64,000 bases of DNA, from positions 186,001 through 250,000 of the forward strand of contig NZ_JAABNO010000005.1 in assembly GCF_009928445.1 (NCBI RefSeq), read 5' to 3'. This document shows positions 8,545 through 16,825 of the stretch, piece after piece; position 1 is the first letter of the stretch; the number at the start of each line of letters is the position of its first letter. The stretch comes from Clostridium sp. C8-1-8 (lineage in GTDB: Bacteria > Bacillota > Clostridia > Clostridiales > Clostridiaceae). Both the position numbers and the translations under genes were made by a program. Below the pieces are notes generated by a model that did no database searches, was not told where the DNA came from, and saw nothing but the letters and a program-made list of their open reading frames with translations.

Positions 8545-9342
8545 CTATCTACCCTTTGAAAGTATGAGTAAATCGTTTTTCATCACTATTCTAAAATTAA
8601 TAAACAAAAGTATGCAACTAAATATAACTGTATAGATTATTGACCATATGATAGAAAAATTACTTGTATAGTGCTTGATAAGAATTCCTTGATTAGGAGG
8701 CAAGAATTTATCTAATTTATTATGTGCTCCTAATTCAATGAAAAATAGTATTAAAACCATATTGGCAATAAACGCAATATTTGAATCCTTAAATACCAAG
8801 GAAAGGGTATTTTGAATCAATGTAAGTAAAAAGCTTGTAGCAACAAGTAAAATTAAAATACTCACTAAGGAATATGTATTTATAATATTTTTTATAGCAT
8901 CTATAGCTATAACCTTTTGGCTACTGTTTCCTAATAAATATAATTTATCACACAGCACTACAATGCCTACCCCTACACCATAATATAGCAAATTGGTTAT
9001 AAAATTCGTTGTAACAACACAAAGATACCATTTTTTCTTGCTCTCCAGCTTAGGTATAAGATAAGTACTATTTTCATTGATCTGCTTGTACAAGAAATTT
9101 CCCATTATTACTAAGATGGGTACCTGGTAAAAAAGATACATAAATACCTGACCTATATCTTCTGCAAGATTCCTTGGGCCAATAAAGATGATATTTAATA
9201 TATAGTTTGAACTAAAAGCACTGTCATACATGCCAATAGTCATAAATAACATGGATGCAAACATCGCAATACATACTATTATTACCTTAGGTGAGAATAT
9301 AGAATATAAATTAAGTTTTAACATATTAATAAATTTCCTCAT
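8545..9342 (-). CDS. ABC transporter membrane subunit (third of three)
   Basis: 265-residue integral membrane protein with about six hydrophobic segments and no extracytoplasmic domain, as in ABC-2-type permeases. No family signature strong enough to name it. GAAGGTGAAAA before the ATG, and a 4-base ATGA overlap with the preceding permease gene, point to coupled translation. The ATPase gene follows after 15 bases. Probably one half of a transporter or immunity complex with its neighbours. Confidence 0.72.
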   Translation of the reverse strand: MRKFINMLKLNLYSIFSPKVIIVCIAMFASMLFMTIGMYDSAFSSNYILNIIFIGPRNLAEDIGQVFMYLFYQVPILVIMGNFLYKQINENSTYLIPKLESKKKWYLCVVTTNFITNLLYYGVGVGIVVLCDKLYLLGNSSQKVIAIDAIKNIINTYSLVSILILLVATSFLLTLIQNTLSLVFKDSNIAFIANMVLILFFIELGAHNKLDKFLPPNQGILIKHYTSNFSIIWSIIYTVIFSCILLFINFRIVMKNDLLILSKGR

Positions 9343-10187
9343 TTTTCACCTTCAAATTTAAAATCTACTCTTTTAACCCTATATAGACCTAAAGCTATAA
9401 CACTAGATATAGTTATCAACCAAAAGATCAGTTTAAAGACAATCTGATATAAAAAACTAGTAGAAGCCCATACTTCTGAATATATCATTGCATTTTCACA
9501 GAGGCTGAATGTAATAGCAGAATGTATTGAACCAGTATATGCTGTAACACCAATAACAATAAATCCAATTGTAATTATAAAAGGCATTATAGTTTTTCTA
9601 AAATAAAGACTACTTACATAGAAAACTATACCTATAAAGAAAATATATAACGAAGTTAATAAATAATTTATCAAACATGCTGATAAGGGACTGACTGCTT
9701 TAATACAAGCCGTTATGTCAGTTGTCATAATCTTCGAAATTATAATACTCGAATTCGACCAATCATTTTTAATACAAAGATTCAAAACACCTTGTAGAAA
9801 TATTATAACTACAACAACTAGTACATATAACAATGATGTTATGGCTGTTGTTGCTATATTTATAAAAAACAGTTGTTTCCTATTAGAAAACTTTAAGAAC
9901 ATGTATTTATTATAGCTACTTTTATTTATTAGGTTCCTTATTATTATCAGAAAGAACAGATCTAAAAAGAAAACAAGAAAAATATACTGATTAAACAAAA
10001 ATAGCATATAGTCATAAATACTTACATCTTTATATCCAACGAAGGTTTTAGTAAAATCAAAAAATTGACCAAACACGTAAAGTATTAAAATAAATATAGC
10101 AAAATAAGTTATTTTATTTAAAATAATATTATTAAAATAATTCTTTAACATATTTTTCTTATTCAATTTTATCACCATTTCTACCAC
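9339..10187 (-). CDS. ABC transporter membrane subunit (second of three)
   Basis: Hydrophobic protein of up to 282 residues with about six membrane helices. The start is uncertain: the longest frame opens with GTG 29 bases inside the preceding gene, with an ATG three codons later and no strong ribosome binding site at either; a TTG at about 10166 preceded by GGTGAT is another option. Translational coupling to the overlapping upstream permease is likely. Similar in size and layout to the flanking permeases, though sequence similarity by eye is weak. Confidence 0.7.
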   Translation of the reverse strand: MVEMVIKLNKKNMLKNYFNNIILNKITYFAIFILILYVFGQFFDFTKTFVGYKDVSIYDYMLFLFNQYIFLVFFLDLFFLIIIRNLINKSSYNKYMFLKFSNRKQLFFINIATTAITSLLYVLVVVVIIFLQGVLNLCIKNDWSNSSIIISKIMTTDITACIKAVSPLSACLINYLLTSLYIFFIGIVFYVSSLYFRKTIMPFIITIGFIVIGVTAYTGSIHSAITFSLCENAMIYSEVWASTSFLYQIVFKLIFWLITISSVIALGLYRVKRVDFKFEGEK

Positions 10188-10944
10188 TTGAAAATTTCAC
10201 AAAAAGTAATACACCAAATAAAAACAAAATAGAATCATAAAGAAGGATATGCTTTATATTTACATAGCTGCGGAGGGTGAAGTCAATTATTCCGGATAGA
10301 TGAAAGTCAAAGATGCTATTTACACCATAATACTCTAGTACTGTACCTGTAAATATAGCAAGTATAAAAGGCAGTATTATTGCTAGATATCTATTTTTTA
10401 TTATTACAGACAAACCTAATCCTAAAGTAGAAATGACCATGCCATATATAAAAGTAAGAGCAATTATTGAAAATACGAAAAGTAATGGTCTATTAACTGA
10501 TAGCCAACTTAGATCTCCAGCATACTTACCTACAGCCATGCCATTTGTTTTTACTCCATAAAATAAAGCGTAAAAAACAAAAATAGTACTTAAAGGAATA
10601 GTTAGTGCTAAAGCTCCTGCAAGTGCATTAGATATTAATCTTATAACTACATATTTTTTATGAGAAATTCTTAACAATAAATATTTAAAAAATCCACTTT
10701 CTTTATCTTCTAAGAAAGAAGCTACAAACGGAAGTGAAACTATTACAGGCGCCAATAATGGAAGTAAACTAGCACTCCCTAAGGAATGAGCCAGCATAAA
10801 ATAATAAACTGCATCTTTCTTTTCTACATAAAAATTACCTAGTAGTATACTAGTGAACATGCAAAGAAATGCCATAATAACTGCTACGAGCATATTTTTT
10901 GATAGAAAAATTCTTTTCATTTCTTCTTTAAAATAGTATTTCAT
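10159..10944 (-). CDS. ABC transporter membrane subunit (first of three)
   Basis: 261 residues with six predicted membrane helices and an N-terminal cytoplasmic stretch ending MKRIFLSKNM, as in ABC-2 permeases. FLEDKESGFFKYLLLRISHKKYV after the second helix resembles the coupling-helix region of this class, where a conserved E-x-G motif is usual. GGGAGG stands before the ATG. It begins 87 bases after the second secreted mini-protein gene, and a strong hairpin lies between them. Confidence 0.76.
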   Translation of the reverse strand: MKYYFKEEMKRIFLSKNMLVAVIMAFLCMFTSILLGNFYVEKKDAVYYFMLAHSLGSASLLPLLAPVIVSLPFVASFLEDKESGFFKYLLLRISHKKYVVIRLISNALAGALALTIPLSTIFVFYALFYGVKTNGMAVGKYAGDLSWLSVNRPLLFVFSIIALTFIYGMVISTLGLGLSVIIKNRYLAIILPFILAIFTGTVLEYYGVNSIFDFHLSGIIDFTLRSYVNIKHILLYDSILFLFGVLLFVKFSSGRNGDKIE

Positions 10945-10969
10945 ATATAGCCTCCCTTTTTCTTAATAT

Positions 10970-11014
10970 AAAAAAATTAAATATATGGGAATAGATAAAC
11001 ACCTATTCCCATAT
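10970..11014 (-). terminator. Hairpin between secreted-protein gene and ABC genes (terminator or attenuator)
   Basis: Perfect 12-bp stem ATATGGGAATAG / CTATTCCCATAT with an 8-base loop; on the minus strand it is followed by ATTTAATTTTTTT. It sits between the mini-protein stop and the first permease start. No obvious promoter follows it, so partial read-through giving more secreted protein than transporter is plausible. Confidence 0.7.
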
Positions 11015-11031
11015 GGTAAAACTTTGATTTT

Positions 11032-11454
11032 TTAGTAACAATCAGGTGTCCATTCACCCTTTGTATAAACTGGTACCCAAATATCTTTTCCAGAATATAT
11101 ATGCATTCTGGTTCTATATCCGTAATACCAAGATTGCCTTCCATTGTAACTCATCTTTGACCATCCACCTGAAGAAAAAGAATCTTCCGATGCAATTTGT
11201 TCACTAGTATCTGAGCGTTCTATATTGGAATATAATCTAAAATTTTGAGACGTTGATGTATTTGAATTAAATGCATAAGATGCATTTCCATCACTTTTAG
11301 TTACATCGTAGGTAGATATACCTCCAAACACTGGAACCTTTAAATCATAGGTCCCAGAGTTATTCATCGCATAAGCAATATTTGAAGTCCCCATTATAGC
11401 CAAGGCAAGAATACCAGAAGCTATAAATCCTTTTTTCTTTGATTTTTTAAACAT
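11032..11454 (-). CDS. Secreted mini-protein A (paralogue of the next gene)
   Basis: Unrecognised 140-residue precursor. The N-terminus is a Sec signal peptide: KKSKKKG, a hydrophobic core, and cleavage after MGTSNIAYA. The mature part (about 110 residues) is rich in Ser, Tyr and Gly and has no cysteine apart from one at position -2 from the end. Shared with the neighbouring paralogue are YDLKVPVFGGI, GWSKMSYNG, MHIYSG and the terminal WTPDCY. AAAAGGGG eight bases before the ATG at 11454 decides the start; a TTG six codons upstream is part of that site. The position before an ABC module suggests an exported antimicrobial or signalling protein; this is inference. Confidence 0.75.
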   Translation of the reverse strand: MFKKSKKKGFIASGILALAIMGTSNIAYAMNNSGTYDLKVPVFGGISTYDVTKSDGNASYAFNSNTSTSQNFRLYSNIERSDTSEQIASEDSFSSGGWSKMSYNGRQSWYYGYRTRMHIYSGKDIWVPVYTKGEWTPDCY

Positions 11455-11621
11455 AAAGTTACCCCTTTTCAATCTTATATATATATTTAAAGTACTAAAC
11501 CAATTCTTGTCTACTTAATTGGTTAGTGATAATCTGAAATCCAACTTTTGGTACACACATAACATTAATACTTGTGTTACGTATGCACCTATTATAACCC
11601 TTACTAATATACTAACTAATT

Positions 11622-12023
11622 CTAGTAAGCATCTGGAGTCCATGAGCCAGCGGAATGAACTTGTACCCAGCAAGTTAATCCTGACTTTATATGCATTGTT
11701 AGACTGTAACCTCTTACACTACTTGCATCACCATAGTATTTCATCTTTGACCATCCGTTAGCAGTGAAATAGTCTTCATCACTTACATCTGTACCATGTA
11801 ACCTAATAGTGCTATAAAGTTTATAGCCACCACCTACTAATTCATTGTCATTGTACGCGTATGGTGCACTTGCATCAGCTTTATAGCCTGGAGATGTATC
11901 AATACCACCACTAACAGGTACAACTAAATCGTAATTATAATACACACCTGCATATGCTATACTTGAAGTCCCCATTACTGCAGCAGCTACAAGTCCAGCT
12001 GCTATTACTTTTTTCATTTTCAT
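11622..12023 (-). CDS. Secreted mini-protein B
   Basis: 133-residue precursor with signal peptide MKMKKVIAAGL... ending in MGTSSIAYA, giving a mature protein of about 108 residues. It is clearly homologous to mini-protein A: YDLVVPVSGGI, SDEDYF, GWSKMKYYG, MHIKSG, WVQVHSAG and the C-terminal WTPDAY. No enzyme motif, no membrane anchor, and a single mature cysteine in the LTCWVQ segment. AGGAGG seven bases before the ATG gives strong translation. First gene of the six-gene run. The layout recalls lactococcin-972-like and other non-lantibiotic bacteriocin loci, but the sequence does not match a family I know. Confidence 0.77.
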   Translation of the reverse strand: MKMKKVIAAGLVAAAVMGTSSIAYAGVYYNYDLVVPVSGGIDTSPGYKADASAPYAYNDNELVGGGYKLYSTIRLHGTDVSDEDYFTANGWSKMKYYGDASSVRGYSLTMHIKSGLTCWVQVHSAGSWTPDAY

Positions 12024-12422
12024 TTTCTCTCCTCCTAAAAAGACTTTGATTTTTGATTTTTTTGTTGCATGAATTCATATTTTTAACAAGCTTGTCTACA
12101 TTTAATATAGTATCACATAAATCGGAAATCAGATGTCGAAATAACACACTTCTAAAATAAAAGTTTATTTCATTTTATGATTGTTTTTTCGCGTTACGAC
12201 TTAGATTAAATGGAGATACGTTATGCATATAACAAAATTCTCTCAATAACTTTAGTAAAATTATATTTAATGCGATAAATTAACAATTTAGTACTAAAAT
12301 GATTATAAATTTATTAATAATTGTTTCTTTATTTTTTTATTTTCTCTATGAATACCTATACACTTTACTTATAATGAAACTATAAGTTACTCGTAAATCA
12401 AATATATCAAAGTTTTTCTAAA
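12024..12422. other. Upstream region of the secreted mini-protein operon
   Basis: About 400 AT-rich bases without a convincing gene. A 10-bp perfect palindrome ACAAGCTTGT lies about 60 bases upstream of the mini-protein B start, a possible regulator site. A clear consensus promoter could not be fixed. Confidence 0.4.
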
Positions 12423-12423
12423 T

Positions 12424-12461
12424 AAAAAAACTACTCCTCCAAACTTTAATTGGAAGAATAG
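12424..12461 (-). terminator. Probable mreB terminator
   Basis: On the minus strand CTATTCTTCCAA pairs with TTGGAGGAGTAG (two G-U pairs) and is followed by seven T. It lies about 120 bases after the mreB stop. Confidence 0.7.
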
Positions 12462-12581
12462 CTTTATAATTTATAAATTAATATAAAATCATATGATATT
12501 TAGAACTTCTCGTTTCTCCTATGTCATACCAGATTCAGTATATTATATATTCTTAGAGTAAATAAGATAACTTTGTATGTG

Positions 12582-13583
12582 CTATATAACATCTATCATT
12601 TCTAAGCACTTGCCTGCTCCTCTGACAACACAATCTAAAGGCTCTTCAGCAATATGGACAGGAATTGATGTTTCACTGAAAATAAGTTCATCTAATCCTT
12701 TTAAAAGTGATCCTCCACCAGAAAGCATTATTCCCTTGTCCATTACATCAGCAGCAAGTTCTGGAGGTGTTTCTTCTATTGTAGCCTTAATCTCTTGAAT
12801 TATTGCTATCACGGGCTCTTTCAAGGCTTCTCTTATTTGACTTTCTTTAACAATTATAGATCTTGGCAGACCTGTAACCAAATCTCGTCCTCTAACTTCC
12901 ATCTCTTTATCGTCGGCTAAGTCTTTTGCATATACACAACCTAGCTGGATTTTAATATTTTCTGCGGTTATATCTCCTATGAGAAGATTAAATTCTCTTT
13001 TTACATAGCTCATAATAGTCTCATCTAATTCATCTCCAGCTATTCGTAAAGTTTTACTCCTTACAATACCTTGAAGAGAAACTACAGCAATTTCAGTGGT
13101 ACCTCCGCCTATATCCACAATCATATTGCCAATGGGTTCATCTACAGGTAGTCCTGCTCCTATAGCAGAAGCGATAGGTTCTTCTATAAGCATTACTTTA
13201 CGTGCTCCTATTTGACTTATAGCTTCATTTATAGCTCTTTTTTCTACTTCAGTAACTCCTGATGGATGTGATACGGCAACTCTTGAACGCTTTGTACTAC
13301 CACTCATCCGTATCTTATTTATAAATATCTTAACCATTTTTTCTGTTAAGTCAAAGTTAGCTATAACGCCATCTCTCAAAGGCCTAACTGTTTCTACTCC
13401 TTCTGGGGTTCTTCCTATCATATTCTTAGCATCCGTTCCAGCAGCTATAACTTGTCTATTCTTTGTTTTAATTGCTACTACAGATGGTTCTCTTAAAACA
13501 ATACCTTTTCCTCTTAAATATATTAAAGTGTTTGATGTACCTAAATCTATTCCTAAATCTTTAGAAGATGTTAAAAATCCCAT
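12582..13583 (-). CDS. mreB: Rod shape-determining protein MreB/Mbl (bacterial actin)
   Basis: Actin-fold ATPase that forms membrane-bound filaments guiding lateral cell-wall synthesis. Present: phosphate-1 motif LGIDLGTSNTLIY at about 9-21, connect-1, phosphate-2 VDIGGGTTEIAVVS at about 160, and the adenosine motif IMLSGGGSLLKGLDE at about 290. 333 residues is the normal length. GAAAGGAG precedes the ATG. It stands alone rather than with mreC-mreD, as is common for extra MreB/Mbl paralogues in Gram-positives, so Mbl or MreBH is as likely as MreB itself. Confidence 0.93.
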   Translation of the reverse strand: MGFLTSSKDLGIDLGTSNTLIYLRGKGIVLREPSVVAIKTKNRQVIAAGTDAKNMIGRTPEGVETVRPLRDGVIANFDLTEKMVKIFINKIRMSGSTKRSRVAVSHPSGVTEVEKRAINEAISQIGARKVMLIEEPIASAIGAGLPVDEPIGNMIVDIGGGTTEIAVVSLQGIVRSKTLRIAGDELDETIMSYVKREFNLLIGDITAENIKIQLGCVYAKDLADDKEMEVRGRDLVTGLPRSIIVKESQIREALKEPVIAIIQEIKATIEETPPELAADVMDKGIMLSGGGSLLKGLDELIFSETSIPVHIAEEPLDCVVRGAGKCLEMIDVI

Positions 13584-14155
13584 TTAAATTGCTCCTTTCA
13601 AATTACATTTTATTACGACGATATGTATTGAAATAATTTTAAAATTACATTTGAGAATAACTATTAACTTTACATTATGCATCCAATAACAACTTTTTTT
13701 ACAGTATAAACCGTTTTTTGCTAATGTATCAATGCATAAATTATGCATATTAAGCCATAATATATACTTATATACTTTTAATGGATAATACTAATGCAAT
13801 TTAAAATGTGGTAATAAGGTCTACCAAATAAAGAAGTCTTAGCTAATTTACATTCGAATAATTATGATATTCACGGAAATTTAAAAAGATATTCAATTTA
13901 AGGAAAAAAATCTTATAAAAAAATCCCTTGTTCTAGTATATTAAAAACACATTTATATTAAGTACTACAATTGTTCTATTAATAAAGATTTAATTTATAT
14001 AATGTAAATACGTATATTTTTTAAGAATCTGCATTTTCTAGTTGTTATGATGAAAATCTATCATGGAAATAAGATCTTTTTGTTTACCCCAAAAGCTATT
14101 CTAAGGCATTGATATCACTATATTTATCTAACAAAAAACATACTGTCTAAGACAG
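13584..14155. other. Intergenic region upstream of mreB
   Basis: About 570 AT-rich bases with no coding character on either strand. A small palindrome ACTGTCTAAGACAGT lies near the right end next to the hydG terminator. No clear promoter could be fixed. Confidence 0.5.
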
Positions 14156-14198
14156 TAAAAAAAGCTGCCTAAGACTTTATTAAGTCAAAGGCAGCTTT
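14156..14198 (-). terminator. hydG terminator
   Basis: Perfect 10-bp stem AAAGCTGCCT / AGGCAGCTTT with an 18-base loop and a T-run on the minus strand, starting ten bases after the hydG stop. Confidence 0.85.
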
Positions 14199-14208
14199 CA
14201 TAACACTA

Positions 14209-15627
14209 CTAGAATCTGAAATCTCTTTTTCCTTCTTTAAGCTCAGTTAAATGTTCTTTAACTATAGTTTTAACCTTATCGTTAGGAATATTTTCAGTTT
14301 CAGCTAATATTAATTTTTCACCATTCTTCTTAGTTTCTTCAGAAGCATAATCCTCTAAGTATTCTTTTAATGTCATCAAGGCATTTGGCTGACAGATGTT
14401 TGCTATTTGTCCTGATTTAACAAGACTCATAAATCTATCTCCTGTTCTACCTTCTCTATAGCAAGCTGTGCAGAAGCTTGGTATATATCCAAGTTCTAGT
14501 AACCAATTTACTATTTCATCAAGAGTACGATTGTCATTGACATCAAATTGAGCTGAGTTTTCTTCTTCTGGTTCTGGTTCTACGTATCCACCAACACTTG
14601 TTTTAGAACCACCACTGATTTGTGATACTCCAAGTTCAAGTACACGTTCACGAGTTTTCTTAGACTCACGAGTAGAAACAATCATTCCTGTATATGGTAC
14701 AGCTATACGTATTATAGCAACTATCTTCTCAAAAATCTCATCTGATATTGCATTTGAGAAACTGTCTGGATCTATGTCATCAGCTGGTCTAATACGAGGT
14801 ACACTTATTGTATGAGGACCCACCCCCATTGCTGCTTCCAAGTGTTCAGCATGCATCATAAGACCTACAAAGTCATATTTATAAAGGTTTAAACCAAATA
14901 ATACACCAATACCTACATCATCAATACCAGCTTCCATAGCACGATCCATGGCTTCTGTATGATAAGCATAATTATGCTTTGGTCCAGTTGGATGAAGTTC
15001 TTCATAAGTGTCCTTATGATAAGTCTCTTGGAATAATATATAAGTTCCGATACCAGCATCTTTTAATTTTTTATAATCTTCAACAGTAGTAGCGGCAATA
15101 TTTACATTTACACGTCTTATTTCTCCATTTTTGTGTTTGATGTTATATATGGTTTTAATGCTTTCAAGAATATAATCAAGTGGATTATTTATAGGATCCT
15201 CTCCAGCTTCTAAAGCTAAACGCTTATGTCCCATATCTTGAAGAGCAATAGTTTCTCTTCTTATCTCTTCTTGAGTTAGTTTCTTTCTTGCTATATGTTT
15301 ATTCTTATAATGGTATGGGCAATATACACATCCATTTACACAGTAATTTGAAAGATATAGCGGAGCAAACATTACTATACGATTGCCATAGAATTTTTGC
15401 TTTATCTCTTTAGCTAGGCTATACATTTCTTTATTTAATTCATCTACATCACATTCTAAAAGCACAGCAGCTTCTCTATGGCTTATACCTTTGTAGTTCC
15501 TAGCTTTTTCAATTATACTAGCGATAAGTTCTCTGTTACTTTTGTTTTCTTGGGCATAGGCTAAAGTGCTTTTTATTTCTTCATCATCAATAAATTCTGT
15601 AGCAACTTTAGATTTAACATTATACAT
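14209..15627 (-). CDS. hydG: [FeFe]-hydrogenase maturase HydG (tyrosine lyase, radical SAM)
   Basis: Radical-SAM enzyme that cleaves tyrosine to make the CO and CN ligands of the hydrogenase H-cluster. Radical-SAM cysteines are C96, C100 and C103 (CVNGCVYC); the C-terminal auxiliary cluster motif CX2CX22C is present as C386, C389 and C412, which separates HydG from the thiamine enzyme ThiH. 472 residues is typical. GGAGGGATTTTA precedes the ATG. It follows the small hydrogenase-system regulator by 19 bases and forms a two-gene operon with it. HydE, HydF and the hydrogenase are not in this window. Confidence 0.96.
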   Translation of the reverse strand: MYNVKSKVATEFIDDEEIKSTLAYAQENKSNRELIASIIEKARNYKGISHREAAVLLECDVDELNKEMYSLAKEIKQKFYGNRIVMFAPLYLSNYCVNGCVYCPYHYKNKHIARKKLTQEEIRRETIALQDMGHKRLALEAGEDPINNPLDYILESIKTIYNIKHKNGEIRRVNVNIAATTVEDYKKLKDAGIGTYILFQETYHKDTYEELHPTGPKHNYAYHTEAMDRAMEAGIDDVGIGVLFGLNLYKYDFVGLMMHAEHLEAAMGVGPHTISVPRIRPADDIDPDSFSNAISDEIFEKIVAIIRIAVPYTGMIVSTRESKKTRERVLELGVSQISGGSKTSVGGYVEPEPEEENSAQFDVNDNRTLDEIVNWLLELGYIPSFCTACYREGRTGDRFMSLVKSGQIANICQPNALMTLKEYLEDYASEETKKNGEKLILAETENIPNDKVKTIVKEHLTELKEGKRDFRF

Positions 15628-15646
15628 TAAAATCCCTCCAATATTA

Positions 15647-15904
15647 TTACTCCTGGCTAAAAACCTTAGAGTAAACCGTTTTGATGTTTACGTTGGGTAA
15701 CATTCCTAATTTTCCAGAAAGAGCTCCGATAACATCATTAGGTGCATCAACAACTATAGTTATTATATTAATTTTTCGCTCTGCATAAGGGATTCCCATT
15801 CTGCCTATAACATAATCATTATAATCATGCAGAATAGTATTTAATTTTTCTACCGAATCCTTATTTTCAACAATAATTCCAATAATAGCGATTCTTGTAT
15901 CCAT
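15647..15904 (-). CDS. TM1266-family iron-only hydrogenase system putative regulator
   Basis: 85-residue ferredoxin-fold protein of the TM1266 type, which resembles the NikR C-terminal/ACT-like fold and is regularly found beside hydrogenase maturation genes. The pattern ISIGIIVEN-like start (here RIAIIGIIVENKDSVEKLN), RMGIPYAERKINIITIVVDA and GALSGKLGMLPNV is characteristic. AAAGGA precedes the ATG. No DNA-binding domain is visible; regulation is proposed from genome context in the family. A strong inverted repeat lies directly upstream. Confidence 0.88.
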   Translation of the reverse strand: MDTRIAIIGIIVENKDSVEKLNTILHDYNDYVIGRMGIPYAERKINIITIVVDAPNDVIGALSGKLGMLPNVNIKTVYSKVFSQE

Positions 15905-15927
15905 ATTAAAAATCCTTTCACATATAT

Positions 15928-15957
15928 AAATCGCTAATGTGGCTTCATTAGTGATTT
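15928..15957 (-). promoter_or_regulatory. Inverted repeat before the hydrogenase regulator gene
   Basis: Arms AAATCGCTAATG and CATTAGTGATTT (11 of 12 pairs) around a 6-base centre, ending about ten bases from the ribosome binding site of the TM1266-like gene. Either an operator or a 5' leader hairpin that could limit translation. Confidence 0.5.
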
Positions 15958-16127
15958 ATGCATATCTGCCATAAAAATGTCTACTTAGCTTTTGACAGAT
16001 TACACATTTTTAACTTCTACTCTTCAGCACAATATAAATAACAGCTTATGTCTATAAATATTAAAGGTATTAGTTTATTAATTGAATGTTATAGAAAAAA
16101 CATATTATATATCATATCTAAAAAGCA

Positions 16128-16388
16128 AAAAATCCTTGTACCAAAAAGGAACAAGGACAGAAAATAAATCGCAGTTAATCAAATAAATTAATTCCCTGAG
16201 TTTATAACAACTATTCTCTCGCCTTCTAATTTGGGACGAACCCTCATCCATTCAGTACGATACTTTAAACATAATTTTTGTGGCAGACTTTGAGGATAAA
16301 ACAATTAAAGACAATCCCTTTACAAAAACTTAAGTTTTCATAAAACAACTAATCCCAAAGAGCTTGGTCTCAGAAAGTACACCAACTA
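16128..16388 (-). ncRNA. Putative structured small RNA of about 260 nt, identity unknown
   Basis: A gene-free stretch carrying all marks of an independent RNA gene on the minus strand: extended -10 promoter, conserved-looking GC-richer patches, several helices and an intrinsic terminator (TCCTTGT / ACAAGGA followed by six T at 16128-16160). Pairings that can be read are UUGGU/ACCAA near the 5' end, UUUCUGAG with CUCAGGGA (5' to 3' side), UUUGGGA with UCCCAAA, and GGAUGA/UCGUCC as a GGGU-capped hairpin. The long rod-like pairing of the ends with a central unpaired area is reminiscent of 6S RNA, but no diagnostic sequence confirms this. No reading frame fits. Confidence 0.5.
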
Positions 16389-16393
16389 TGTCT

Positions 16394-16402
16394 ATTATAT
16401 CA
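16394..16402 (-). promoter_or_regulatory. Extended -10 promoter of the putative small RNA
   Basis: TGATATAAT on the minus strand, an extended -10 (TG-N-TATAAT), with only a weak -35 (TTTTAC, 17 bases upstream). Transcription would start near 16387. Confidence 0.5.
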
Positions 16403-16505
16403 CAAGGTTTTCCAAAGTAAAAGGAACTGACTTCCAAGAAGCTTTATTTTAGTTTCCGTTCTATTAAGAAATTCCCCATGAAGAATGAACACCGCAACAT
16501 ATAAT

Positions 16506-16536
16506 GAAAAAGACTTTCTTTTTAGTAAGAAAGTCT
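16506..16536 (-). terminator. Orphan minus-strand terminator
   Basis: Perfect 10-bp stem AGACTTTCTT / AAGAAAGTCT with a 6-base loop; the T-run is on the minus strand. No gene lies on the minus strand to its right before the divergent protease gene, so it would end an unannotated short transcript. The rest of 16537-16825 shows only a small CCGGA/TCCGG hairpin at about 16695. Confidence 0.6.
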
Positions 16537-16825
16537 GATTTAGCCCTAGCTCAACTAATCTTAATCACAATATTCAAGGTAACCATATTATAAAGAATAA
16601 GTTTATAATTACATATAATATGTTCTATAAAAGTTTAAAGTAGTGACAATAATTACTTGTATTGAACTGTATATGGCTATTTATGGAATATAAAGCCGGA
16701 ATTGCTCCGGAATAATCCGTATAACACAAAATAACTATTAAATAGTTACATATATGTTGTTTTTACCATTTTAGTGTGTTATTATGAAGCTCGTGCAGTT
16801 ATTAATTATAGAAAGGATGATCATT

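Noticed and set aside
11032..12023. Lactococcin-972 family assignment of the two mini-proteins
   Set aside because: Only the general layout (signal peptide, GG near the mature start, adjacent ABC genes) is similar; the conserved W/Y pattern of that family is not matched.
11935..12147. Minus-strand 70-codon frame over the start of mini-protein B
   Set aside because: Overlaps the signal-peptide coding part in another frame, with no ribosome site.
16128..16388. T-box, SRP RNA, tmRNA or RNase P RNA
   Set aside because: No T-box GGTGGTACCGCG-type motif, no SRP apical loop, no tRNA-like end and no RNase P core sequence could be found.
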